Made by a program: the position numbers and the translations under genes. This document shows positions 36,324 to 47,146 of a stretch of DNA of 64,000 nucleotides, piece after piece. The notes under the pieces were generated by a model. It searched no databases and had not been told where the DNA came from. It worked only from the letters and a program-made list of their open reading frames with translations. Source of the DNA: Ricinus communis. Its lineage: Eukaryota; Streptophyta; Magnoliopsida; Malpighiales; Euphorbiaceae. Where the stretch lies: NCBI RefSeq assembly GCF_019578655.1, contig NC_063265.1, positions 21,934,285 through 21,998,284 on the forward strand, in the 5' to 3' direction. The stretch's first letter is position 1, and the number at the start of each line of letters is the position of its first letter.

Positions 36324-36963
36324 AATTCTGGTCATGGAACAAGGTCAAGGTCAAAGATCAAGGATCAAAGTCAACAGGTTTTCCTAGGGTTTCTAGAAGC
36401 ATTGGAGGTTTCACCTAACCCTAGGGCAGCCACCACTTATGCTTAGAGAAGGAGGCAGCCGTACATTAGAAGTCTTTTAGGGTTTGATTCTTTATTGCTT
36501 ATCTCTTAGTCCTTTTTAGGGTTAGAATCATTTCAAGACTCTATAAATAGAGCTATGTATTTCGGCTAAAGCACATAAGATCAATATACATTTCTGAATG
36601 AAGTTATATTTGAGTTGTTGACTCTTTTTCCTTAAGGTGTTCCTTATTGAATTTCTTGAGATTAAATTAACTTGTTTAATTTAGTTTCAGATCTACATGT
36701 TTGATCAATCAATTAACTTTTTATTAGTTTCTTGAGTTGTTTGAACATTCTTCATCTATTTGTAACTAAAGGGATTAGTAGTTCTATTGCTAAGTTTGTT
36801 AGTTCCATAATCAATTGCAAACTTTCAATTTAGATTTTAGGGCGACAAATTCGAACTTATTGGTAAGGGTGCTTCCTCTTAAATAGGGAGAGCGTTTATT
36901 AGTTTGATTTTCTCACCATTACTTATCTTGGTGTTTGAACGTATCCGGTTCGAGTTCGTATCA
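36119..36963 (+). repeat. CRM-like 3' LTR
   Basis: This 845-bp LTR runs from TGATGCAACC to TTCGTATCA and is clearly similar to 30127-30994. The TATAAATA box is at 36543. The first 205 bp are coding (the pol C-terminus). Confidence 0.93.
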
Positions 36964-38990
36964 ACAGCCGCTGCTAATGTGAATGCCGAAGACCCTGCCA
37001 AAAAAGGAGTGCCCCAGAATCTTTAGGATTTTGACGAGTTTGTCCTAGACCAAGCCAAAAGGGAGACTGCTCTTACCACTAACGAAGTTGTGAGTAGCTT
37101 TAGCATTAGGATTGACAAGATGCAAGGCATGCTGTATATCAAAAGGTTAGACCAAACTTGTGATTTCGAAGAGCCGATTTTGACGAGCAAAGACAAGTTG
37201 CCTACGAAATTCAGGATGCCCGATATGAACAAGTTCAATGAGACTAGTGATCCAAAAGTTCATATAAAGCAGTATGTCAAACTATTTATATTGTCCCTAG
37301 AAGGACCTATTGTTAACTTGTATCATAGATTAGAGAAATCCATAAAAGCTGAATGGAGTGATTTATATAATTCTTTTATCGAGTAATACAACTACAATAC
37401 TCATTTGGAAGTGTCAATCAGGGACCTCGAGTCCACCAAGCAAAAGCGAAATGAGTCCTCTAATTTCTTGACCAAGTGGAGAAAAAAGGTTGGATTGATG
37501 AAAAATAAGCCCTCGAAAAGGAACAAGTTCATATGGTGGTCCAAAATATTCTTCCAGGATGGGTCGAAAGGCTTTAAATGATGAACCTGAGACTTTCATG
37601 GACTTATATGATGACGGGCTTCAAGTCGAATAGATAGAGAATGACAAAAGAAAGACTGTATGAACCGATGAAAAGCCAAACTACCAGGATGGGAGTAGGA
37701 CCCTGGATGTGAATGTTATCCAGCAACCGAGGAAGTTCTCCAACTTCAAGCAACCTCTCTCAAAGATCTTTGAGAGGTTAGTACAAAATGGCATATGCTC
37801 CCACCAGCCACCTTCAAAAACCCATCTTACCCTAATGCACCTGGTTATAAACCCAACACCTACTGCAAATTCTACTAAGCACCTGGCCACCACATAGATA
37901 GCTGTATCCTACTCAAACATAAAATTCAAGACCTCATCGATGCTGAAAAATTGACCGACCCAAACCAGCCTAGCACCGTAAGAAACCCCATACTAAACTA
38001 CAATAACACACCACCCCCAAACCAAGTGTCCATGATCACCCCTGATTTCAGTAAAGAGGAGGTCGTGAATTCTTTTCAAGACATATCCTAACCCGAGCCA
38101 TAACTAGAACCAGAGCCAGAGCCAAAAATCCATAAAAGAACCTTCATCGAGCTAGGAGCAAGATTATCCGTCATGCTTCAACATCTAAAAAAGGAGCAAG
38201 AAATTAAAGCCTCAATCAAGAAGAAGCGGTTCTAACCCTCAAAATGACCAATATTGTGAGTATCACCAAGCTTTCGAGCATATGATGGATCAATGTAATT
38301 GGCTCAAGAGTGAAATTCAAGACTTGATAGATTACAGGGAATGGCAAGTTAAGCAACTTCCTCGATATAAATGTGAAGACCTACTTAGGCAGCCCTCAGG
38401 CAAATTTGATTTTAAAGTCCGTTATTCGAGACCTCCTTCAGTCGACATTCAAATTGAGGATATTGTGTTAAAAGGTTAAGGAATAAATGATGATCAAACG
38501 GGTGGTGAATCGTGCCTTCTAGAGGTAAGGAATGAGGGCGAGAAGAAGTCATTAATGGTCATTAACATCTAGTATAGCTCCAGGGATAAGTGTGAAGTCT
38601 AAGACAGCTGGGTAAAGAATATCTGGGCAGACAACAACTCTGATAAAAAAACTGAGGCAATGGCAAAGGGTTAGTACATGGGGGTACAAGAGCTGAAGCA
38701 AGTCGAGAAAGCGCCTAAAGAAGGGGATAAATAGTTGTTAGAGCAGCTGAAGAAGGATAAGAAGATGACCGACATTTGGGAGCTACTGATGCGTTCATTG
38801 GATCACAAGAAGGCTCTAATTCAGGCCTTGTTTGGTATCACCATAAGTATAATAGCTACCTTGAGAAAATGATCAAAACAATAACTGATAAAACCACTAG
38901 GATTATCACTTTTTTGGATGAGGACTTACCACTAGAGGGAAGAGACATAACAAGGCTCTTTACATTACATCAGAGGTCAAAGGAAAAAGG
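36964..38990 (+). pseudogene. Tat Gag remnant with two zinc-finger-like modules
   Basis: The clearest open part is 37090-37386, with LPTKFRMPDMNKFNETSDPK followed by an AEWSDLYNSFIE block. The next frame reads TKWRKKVGLMKNKPS. Two related modules of the form YCxxY/H...GHH/HMM...C...LK.xIQDLID occur at about 37846-37950 and 38247-38335. Stops are common. The family role is capsid formation and RNA packaging. Confidence 0.75.
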
Positions 38991-39430
38991 ACCCCATGTG
39001 TGATGGTGGATGATGGGTCAACCATCAATGTGTTTCCTTCTTGCATACTCCCTAAACTTGGAATGACTGCAAAAGACTTGAAACCATAGGATATGGTTAT
39101 AAGGGCTTATGATGAGACAAAGAGATATGTAGAAGGGACATTTTTAGCACTAGTAAAAATAGATCCTATCGAATCCTGGGTGGAATTCACTATCTTTGAC
39201 ATCCTAGTAACCTTTGCATTGTTATTAGATAGGTAATGGTTTCATGCCCTGGGAGAAGTCCCTTCCACTATGCACTAGAAGGTAAAGTTCCCTCATGAAG
39301 CTGAGATAGTGACCATCAATGCCGAAGGTGGTAAGGTTTTCTCGGCCATTCAAGAAGCTATCAAGGAGCTGGAAGCCCCTACTAGATTTTAAGCTGGAAG
39401 CCCCTAAAATGGACTTCATGCCTACAATGG
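38990..39430 (+). pseudogene. Tat aspartic protease remnant
   Basis: Near 39003 VDDGSTINVFP holds the protease active-site Asp region. Downstream are VIRAYDETKRYVEGTF and a VTINAEGGKVFSAIQEA block that normally follows the protease. The upstream lead-in DEDLPLEGRD lies at about 38921. A short duplication of CTGGAAGCCCCTA is seen near 39370-39405. Confidence 0.7.
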
Positions 39431-40139
39431 GGCTAGAAAAAATTCAATAGGGTATTGTAGAGCTCTCAAACTTCAAAGGACAAATACTCGACACTGGCTA
39501 GGTTATCGCGAAGATGAAGATTAGGATAAACCGAAGGGTAAGACCCTAAAAGACGTATTTATCCAAGAATACAAGCCCTACTCTAGGAAGCCCGAACCTG
39601 TTATAGTAACTAGGACTAAGGTGCCGAGATTTGAGATATTCAAAAATCTGATAATTGATAAGATGGTTGAGCTAAGCATTAAAGAGGTCCGCAAAAAGCT
39701 CACTAAGGTAGAGGAGCTGAAGCTGGAAGAGTTCATCTGCCTGCCTGAAAAGCTGAGTCAACAAGAGCTAATTGCTCTAATAGAATAGAATATCATTTAT
39801 GTATTCTATGATGATGTAATAACGTCCGACCTTTATAAGAATGATGTTTCTTTTGCTTCAGATATCAATGATGTAAGCTCTATTTTTTCTCACATATGCG
39901 ATATTTTTTCTAATGACGTTGTGCATTTTAATAATCATGACATGTGCATGTTTGTAATTCCATTCAAATAAAATTATTTAATTTAGGCACATATAAATCC
40001 AAGAGACATTTTGATAGCTCAAGATATAAATCTTGAGGAGATGAGAGAATTTGAAAAGAATAATTAAAAAAAGACAAGTTAGTATTTGCTTAGTCCTACG
40101 ACGATATATCAGGATTAGATAGGAAAATAGCAGAGCACT
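39431..40139 (+). pseudogene. Protease-RT linker of the Tat element
   Basis: Broken frames continue the polyprotein. An AT-rich patch at 39820-40000, apparently including a short foreign insertion, separates the linker from RT. No separate gene is visible. Confidence 0.45.
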
Positions 40140-40800
40140 ATATTCCAACCTATTCACATATTAAGCCAATCAAGTAGAAGATGAGAAGACTAAGGCCAAA
40201 ATGGGCAGAGAATATTCAAGAGGAAGTCGTTAAGCAGATAAAGGCTAATTTTCTCAATGTAGTCGGCTATCTTGAATGGTTGGTGAATATCATCCTAGTC
40301 TTGAAGAAGGACAAAAAGGTTAGAATGTGTATGGATTATCGAGATCTAAACAAGGTGTGCCCTAAGGATGACTTTTCCCTTCCTTACATAGATGTGATAG
40401 TCGACAGTGCCTCTTTAAGTGTGATGTACTCCTTCATTAATGGGTTCTTCGAGTTATAGTTAGATTATAATGGCAGTAGTGGATAAGCTGAAAATGGTGT
40501 TCATCACCGAATGTGATACGCACTACTATAAAGATTATGCCTTTTAGACTAAAGAATGTGGTAGCAACTTCTCAAAGAGCAGCCACTACCTTATTTCACG
40601 ACAAGATGCATGAGGTGGAGGTATACATAGATGACATGATGATAAAGTTTGAAATAAGAGAATGACATTTTCAGGCTTTTGATAAGTTTTTAGGACAAAT
40701 CGAAAGGTATAACTTAAGGCTCAATCCGAAGAAGAGCATATTCGGAATACATCAGGGAAGCTACTACGGCACATAGTGAGTCAACGAGGAATAGAGATCG
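40140..40800 (+). pseudogene. Tat reverse transcriptase remnant
   Basis: The part from 40181 reads MRRLRPKWAENIQEEVVKQI, then VLKKDKKVRMCMDYRDLNK with the first catalytic Asp nearby. After frameshifts, the catalytic box YIDDMMIKF lies at 40624-40650. Several stops interrupt it. Confidence 0.8.
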
Positions 40801-40959
40801 ATCCGGATAAGGTAAAGGCTACTCAAGAGATGCAGCACCAAAGATAGAGAAAGTGATCAGAGGATTTCTAGGATGTCTATAATATATTAGCAGGTTCATT
40901 TTCAAACCTATAATGGTTTATAATCCTGTCTTTAAGCTTTTGAGGAAACACCAATCCAT

Positions 40960-41430
40960 TGTGTAGGATGAGCACTCTCAGAAAGCTTTTAATAAAATAA
41001 AAAGTATTTGATGAAGCTGTCGGTATTGAAGCCATCGAAAGATGGTAAGCCATTGATTCTATACTTGGCCTTGGAGGAAGAAGCCATAGGGGAAATGGTA
41101 GCATAATATGGGCCTAATGACGTGGAGCATGCAGTATATTATCCTAGTAAGAAGTTGCTACCTCTTGAGTCAAAGTATAAGCTCGTAGATAAAATGTGTT
41201 TGGCCATGATATGGGTTATGAGAAAATTAAGACACTATTTCTAGTCTTATAGGGTGCAAGAAATTTTAAAAATAGACCCACTAAAGTATATGTTTGAAGC
41301 TCCGTCTCTCATTAGGAAGTTGGCTAGATGGTTAGTGCTCCTAACAGAATTCGACATCAAGTACATCACTAGGATGGTAGTCAAGGGTAAGGTTATAGCA
41401 AAATTCTTGGCTTAGAATACAATTGAGGGA
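40960..41430 (+). pseudogene. Tat RNase H (RT-linked) remnant
   Basis: It reads LSVLKPSKDGKPLILYLAL, then AVYYPSKKLLPLESKYKLVD and LTEFDIKYITR, the normal RNase H blocks after RT, with scattered stops. Confidence 0.75.
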
Positions 41431-41489
41431 GACGACCCTTGGAATCTAGAGTTTCCTAATGAAAATCTAGGGGCGATCGAGATTTAAGA

Positions 41490-41860
41490 ATGGAAATTGT
41501 ACTTTGATGGAGCAGTGAATGCGAAAGGTGCAGGGTTTGAGGTAGTTTTAATCATGCTGAAAGAAGAAACCCTGCCAATGGCTAAGAGATTGGACTTTAA
41601 AGTGACAAATAACATTTTAGATTAAAAGCGATAATGGTATCAAGAGCAAAGCAATTGATGGTATATGGGGACTCCATGCTAATAACAACAAGCCATTAAG
41701 AGTGGTAAGTGAAAGAAAAGAGGTTAACACCATATGTAAGTTTTCTCAAGACTTTGGTTTGTGACTTCTCTAAGTGTTCATTTATACACTTGCCACGAGA
41801 TGAAAGCTAGATGGCAGATGCACTGGCTACCCTATCATCTATATGGGACAACCACTCGCA
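41490..41860 (+). pseudogene. Second RNase H of the Tat element
   Basis: It reads EWKLYFDGAVNAKGAGFEVV and then LPMAKRLDFKVTNN, a second RNase H start with its own catalytic Asp (codon near 41503). A further RNase H between the RT-linked one and integrase is a known mark of the Tat lineage. The rest is broken. Confidence 0.75.
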
Positions 41861-41959
41861 GCTTTTCGATGAAGTTGTTAACAATTGTGAAATTAAGTGC
41901 ACCTTGTTATCAGGGAGACCGAATAATGCAAGTCTATATAGGACCAAAAAAGAAGGATT

Positions 41960-42605
41960 GTATAGCTTTTGGTAAGGAAGTGTCATCAGTGTCAGCTCTA
42001 CAATGACTTGAGTTACATACCTCCAATTGAGCTTCACAATCTGACATGCCTATAGCCTTTTACAGCTTGGACATCATTAGAGAGATAAAGCTTCATTCGA
42101 ATGGTCATAGGTACATAGTCATGGTAATCGACCACTTCTTTAAGTGGAATGAGGTTGAGTCATTCATACTGTGGGGGCAAAGTAGATGGCTAGATTTATA
42201 GAGAGTAATCTGATTTGCAAGTATGGGGTCCCATATTACGTTTTGAAAGATAACAACGTGCAATTCATGGTGAAATAACAGACCTGTTAGCGGAATATAA
42301 GATCAAACATCACAGGTCTTCTCCGTACTAACCTCAAGCGAATAGAGCGGTGAAAGTAGCCAATAAGAATTTAAAGAAAATACTCTTGAAGTTGGTATTG
42401 AATCATCAGGACTGATCGTTTCTATTACCCTTTACACTTTAGGGATATCGAGCAACTGAGTAGACGTCAATAAGAGAGACTCCATACCCTTTGGTTTATG
42501 GGACTGAAGCAGTCTTGCCAGTAGAGTTAAAGTTGAGATCGTTGAAAGATGTGTTGGAGGCTAAAATGCTACCAGTAAAACTGAAGGATCTATGTAGGTT
42601 TCAGA
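41960..42605 (+). pseudogene. Tat integrase remnant
   Basis: Fragments in shifting frames include HSNGHRYIVMVIDHF with an Asp of the core, KWNEVES, a YKIKHHRSSPY-like stretch in frame-shifted form, NKNLKKILLKLV and TPYPLVYGTEAVLPVELK. Similarity ends near 42605, where AT-rich DNA begins. The C-terminus and 3' LTR are missing. Confidence 0.75.
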
Positions 42606-42887
42606 TTGGTGAATAAGCTTTACTAATTATTTTGATTAGCTTTTGATTTAGTTTATTTTTCTAGGCAAAAGATATGGATACGCTTCTAAAGTCCTAAATT
42701 TTGAAGTAGTTTAGTTATATCTTTAAAATTTGAAAAATAGAATAAATTAAATCCTTGAAGCTAATTATTTTCTTAACTAATTGTGATGGTGTTGAATTTT
42801 CTTTATCAAAATAAAATAGAAATTATAATTTTATGATTTTTATCTACTAAAGATAGAGCTAATGATTCGTCATATATAAAAAGAAAA
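42606..42887. other. AT-rich spacer
   Basis: No gene or repeat could be supported here. Confidence 0.6.
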
Positions 42888-43372
42888 AGACCTAATTACC
42901 AATAAAATCTTGAATTTGACACTTTTTAAAAAAAATTATCCAATTATTTTGAAATTTTAAAATAAATATCTATACTTTCGATTTATTTTTAAAAATATAT
43001 TTTTTAAAAATTTACAATGAGAAAAACGATGTGACAAGTTAATTATGTTTACTAAAAGAAGAATTAGCGAATCGGCAAAAAATTTATTGTGTTTAAATGT
43101 AAGATATGTAAAAAGATGCACATGTGTGGAACGTATAATGGCTTTATTATTAAGTCTAAGATAAACTATTTTGCTGATTCACAATTATTATTATTTTAGT
43201 AAACACAATCGACTTACTACATCATTTTTACCTAAACTTTTAAAAATTAGCATCAAAAAGTGTTTTTTGAAAAAAATTTAAAAACACGAGTATTGGTTTT
43301 AAAATTTCAAACTAATTAGATAAAAATGTCAGTAAATTTAAAGTTTAAAATTTAATTAGTAATTAATCTAAA
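42888..43372. mobile_element. Fold-back MITE
   Basis: The left arm (AAGACCTAATTACCAATAAA onward) and the right arm (ending TTAATTAGTAATTAATCT) are inverted copies over about 100-130 bp with mismatches. The inner block TTTGAAATTTTAAAA pairs with TTTTAAAATTTCAAA. A second pair further in links TGACAAGTTAATTATGTTTACT to AGTAAACACAATCGACTTAC. The element is non-coding, about 485 bp. Confidence 0.7.
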
Positions 43373-45149
43373 AAAATATGAGTTGAAAAACTAAAATATT
43401 TCTTTAGTGTTTAAAACTAATTTTGTTCATGTTATTACATAGTAAAATAGACAAAATTAACATTAAAAATAAGATTATTCTATTTTTAAAATTTTAGTAA
43501 TATAATTGAACTATTTTAAAATTTTAAAATTAAATTATTTTATTTTATAATTTTTATATTAAAAGTTTTATTTTATAATTTTTATATTAAAAATTTCATT
43601 CCATTAGAATTTATCTTAACTAGATTTGATTTTATATTATTTGCCCACTGATCTTGGTTTAATATACAAATTGCCATATTTAATTTATTTAATATACTAA
43701 AATGTCATTGTCTAATATCTATTCAAAAATCAGTTTTAGTATCTATAAAAAAATAATTAACTAGTGTTCTTTAATTACGCTAATTTTTTTAGCAAATAAT
43801 TAAATTTTAGTAAAATTTAAATATCTTAAAATATTTATATTAATCAAAATATTCGAAATTTATATAATTTAACTTTAAATTGTTAATATAAAATAGATAT
43901 TATTTTTATTATAATTTTTTATAGTAAAATTATAATTTTGATAAGAAATTTAAAGATTAAATTATATTTTTTATTAATTTAGTTTTTAATTGTATTGACT
44001 TTCAAAATACAAGAAGTTTTTATTGCAATAAATAAAATATAAGGGCAATTTATAGATTACATAAAAAATCAGGAAATATTGTATAACATCAAATCTAAAT
44101 TAATGATTTTTTGACTGAAATTCTAATTGAAAGAGTTTTTAAGTATAAAATTATAAGATAAAAGGATAAAATATATATTTTTAAATGTTAAGGGATTAAT
44201 TAGTATAATATGAAAAATAGAAGGGATAAATAGTAATTACTTTTTTTTTTTTTTTTGGTCCAATCAGGAGGTTTGTGTAGCTGCCGACAGAGGTACTAAG
44301 TGTGGCAGTACGACTACCCTTTAGAGAGATGGAAGATATATGCTATAGTTCAATTGCTCAACTAGAAAATATGTACCATCCCCATATCCAGCTTGCTGAG
44401 TGTGGGGGTCCAAATTCCAAATCTAATAAGAATATTAAAAAAATTAATTTTCGGAACTTTAAAATAATTCATCATATCATGAAAAAGAAGATACATGACT
44501 AATTCAATGGGACTCAATAGTACTAGAGTTGTGTGATCTTGAATTTGAATATAATAAAATTAAATAATATTTATTTTATAGAGTTTAGTCTAATATATAA
44601 ATTAATTTTATATTTTTATTATATTTTTAACTCTTATAAAATAACTACTATAATATTTTTGTATAAAGTCTACTTAGTCAAAAGAATAAATTAATAATTT
44701 AAAATTATAATTTAATTTTAAAATTTATCATCCAGTAAAAAATTTATTAAAATTTTAATTTTTTATTTTATTTAATTAGATATTTAAATTTTATTTTTAT
44801 AATATCAAAACATTTATTAGCACAATATATGAATATATTGAATAAATTATATATTAAAAATATTTAAACATCACAAAAATAATTAAACTAGAGTTCAAGC
44901 ATTCTCATTCACACACATATATATATTATATCGTTCATGGTAAACATTGCCATCATTAATTTCAAAACTACAGAATGAAAGAATAAGCTCTCTAAGAATT
45001 GCTACTGATCAAAAGAGTACAAATTATAATTAATAACATTGTCTGGTACTTTTTGTTGAAATTTGGAGCCGGATTGGCCCAAAATAAGTGGATAGACTCC
45101 GTTGCAATTTTAATTAATGAAAATTAATTATATCTATAATTTATAATTT
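43373..45149. other. AT-rich DNA with a small GC-richer island
   Basis: The region is mostly A/T. It holds a tandem duplication of about 27 bp (43538-43591, TTTTATTTTATAATTTTTAT type) and a T16 run at 44242-44257 followed by an unexplained island (44258-44510) of ordinary composition. The island has a 66-codon frame with no recognisable product. Nothing else is supported. Confidence 0.5.
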
Positions 45150-45580
45150 TATAATATGTATAAAAGTAAAAGAAAGTATTTTAAACTCATTAAACTATTT
45201 TTATAACTTATCAGTTTTATCCTAATATAAAAAAGTTATTTTATCTTTTTACTATAATCCTAATAGAATTAATACTTTAATTCTATTAATATTTCATATA
45301 AATTCCTAATTTTATAAAAAATAGATGAACATATACCAATGATGGAATTCAAATAACTCAATATAAATTTTTATAAAAATTAAAGATAAGAGATTAGAAA
45401 AATAATATGATACTTTTAATTTTATTTTTTGATACATTATTTTATGTGTTCATTATTATTATAATACTTCATTCGTAGGATTATTTACTATTTAATATTT
45501 TTTATTAATATTTTTTCTTTTTATCATAAAAATTTAAAATAATAATTTATGCATGTAACGTGTGTAATAAATAATGCTAG
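45150..45580 (+). mobile_element. Helitron-like non-autonomous unit A
   Basis: It starts near TGTATAAAAGTAAAAG and ends AATGCTAG followed by T. It resembles unit B along its length, with shared blocks around CTAATAGAATTAAT and TTTATAAAAATT. A degraded inverted repeat (GCATGTAACGTGTG) precedes the CTAG end. No target duplication is expected for Helitrons. Confidence 0.5.
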
Positions 45581-46058
45581 TATATATAAAAGCACAAAAG
45601 AGGAAAGAATTTTGAAACTCACTAAAATACCATTATAATTAATCAGTAATTATTAATCTTCTCTTATCATAATTTTATATGTAATTAATTTAATTTTCAA
45701 TCCTAATTCTAATAGAATAAATAAGTAATTAATCTAATTCAATTTTAACCTTATCAAAATTTTATACACATTTATAATCCTATAAGAATTAGATGAATTT
45801 GTATCACACTATATATACCTATAATGGAATTTAAACAATTCAATACAAATTTTTATAAAAATTTAAAATAAAAAGTTAAAAGAAAAAGTATAATACTTTT
45901 AATTTTATTTTATTGATATATAAATTCACATATTTGTTATTATTAGCATTTGTAAGATTATTTACTATTTAATATTTTTTGTTAATGTTTTATTTCTTTT
46001 TATCATGAAAATTTAAAATAATAATATATGCGTGTAACTCACATGACGAGCAATCTAG
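45581..46058 (+). mobile_element. Helitron-like non-autonomous unit B
   Basis: It starts TATATATAAAAGCACAAAAG and ends GACGAGCAATCTAG followed by T. It abuts unit A head to tail with no spacer. The same start and end recur at 62399-62860. Assignment rests on the CTAG-T end, the hairpin-like GC-rich block about 20 bp before it and the lack of inverted termini. Confidence 0.55.
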
Positions 46059-46747
46059 TAATTATCATAAGGCAAAATCATCTAATCTATCATTAACTTT
46101 TGGTCATTTCCATAAATTTATCCAAACTCATTTAGCCGTGTTCTGTTGATGATGTGACATAAAGACAAATTTTTTTTTTTTGCCAATATGAAATTAGACC
46201 CTCACCAAAACTATTTCATCTACTTTAATCTTTGGTTATTTTTATAAATATACCCTTATCAGTTTTTTTTAATAAAAAAAGGTAGAAATGACACTGTTTT
46301 TCATTTGATAAAGAGATTTTAGAAAGAGAAAATAAAAGGAGATTTGTATTTATAGAGAGAAAGAGGGCAATGACCATCATAAACACAGAATAAAGAAAGA
46401 CATAAAATATTCTTTTATCATCACTATTTGTTAAAATATTTGGCAAAATCTAAAAATAAAAATAAGAAAAATATGAATATTAAATGATAAAAAGTTATTG
46501 TTCCTCGTCAACAACTTAGATGTATAAATAAAAATATATGTGTTTTTGATGTCTTGATATTTTAAATTTTTTATCGATTTCTTTAATTTTTTTATTTTAT
46601 TGGTATTTTGTTTTTTTAATTATTTTTACGGATCATACATTTACTGTTTCTTTCTTGGATTTTCTTTAATTGTTTGGTTAATTTGGTTTGCAATAATATG
46701 AGTTTACTGTTCCTATTTATTTTTTTATATAGATTAATTTTGAATAC
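46059..46747. other. AT-rich spacer
   Basis: No coding signal was found. Phrases such as TTTGGTCATTTCCATAAATTTA and TTTGGTTATTTTTATAAATATA are near-repeats about 140 bp apart and may be an old MITE piece. Confidence 0.5.
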
Positions 46748-47125
46748 TTATCTATCTCTAAACCCATAGTTAACAGGCCGAGAATTGTTTTGCCTCGTGT
46801 GATTGATGATGTTCAATATGCCTTTACTCCAGGCATGGCAATCATTAATAATGTTTAACTCAGTTTTGAAGTTATCCATTCAATGAAGAATTCTAAAGGA
46901 GGTACTAGTAGTTGTGTTGCTCTGAAGTTAGATATAAGCAAAGCATAAGACAAAATTGAATGAGTTTTCTTGGAAAGGGCTATGATTGCTTTGGGGTTTC
47001 ACTTGAGGTGGGTTTCATTGGTTATAAGTTGTGAATCAATGTCATATTTTTTCTCTATTAGTGGATGTGTTACTGGTCATATTATTCCCTTTCAAGGTAT
47101 CAAATAAGGATTTTCTTCCAATATG
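46748..47125 (+). pseudogene. LINE reverse transcriptase fragment (5'-truncated)
   Basis: It reads LPRVIDDVQYAFTPGMAIIN, then MKNSKGGTSSCVALKLDISK followed by a stop where AYD is expected, then ALGFHLRWVSLVISC and GHIIPFQGIK. These are the N-terminal blocks of a plant L1-type RT. Similarity ends near 47125. The LINE continues at about 49092-49121 and from 54234. Confidence 0.82.
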
Positions 47126-47146
47126 GAATTAAACCTTCTTATACCA

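Larger units (their letters stand above)
30127..36963 (+). mobile_element. CRM-like chromovirus (Ty3/gypsy), full length, mutated
   Basis: LTRs are at 30127-30994 and 36119-36963 (TG...CA). The PBS is at 30997, the polypurine tract at 36105, and gag-pol lies between. A near-perfect 5-bp target duplication flanks it. Gag-protease is open for 557 codons. Pol is broken by several stops and frameshifts, so the element is probably no longer autonomous but is fairly recent. The family is the plant chromovirus type with IIDGGSCTNVAS protease. The coding region ends inside the 3' LTR with PMTRARSKK, a layout known in CRM-type elements. Confidence 0.9.
19962..42605 (+). mobile_element. Tat-lineage Ty3/gypsy element, interrupted by two nested elements
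   Basis: Parts in order: 5' LTR (19962-21194 and 28055-29047), primer-binding site (29049-29066), leader and gag start (29067-30126), then after the CRM-like insertion gag (36964-38990), protease, RT, RNase H, a second RNase H and integrase to about 42605. Lineage is assigned from the Gag wording (LPTKFRMPDMNKFNETSDPK), the DEDLPLEGRD protease lead-in and the additional RNase H before integrase. Frames are broken everywhere. No 3' LTR is seen after 42605, so the element is truncated. Without the two nested insertions it would span about 8.9 kb. Confidence 0.8.
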
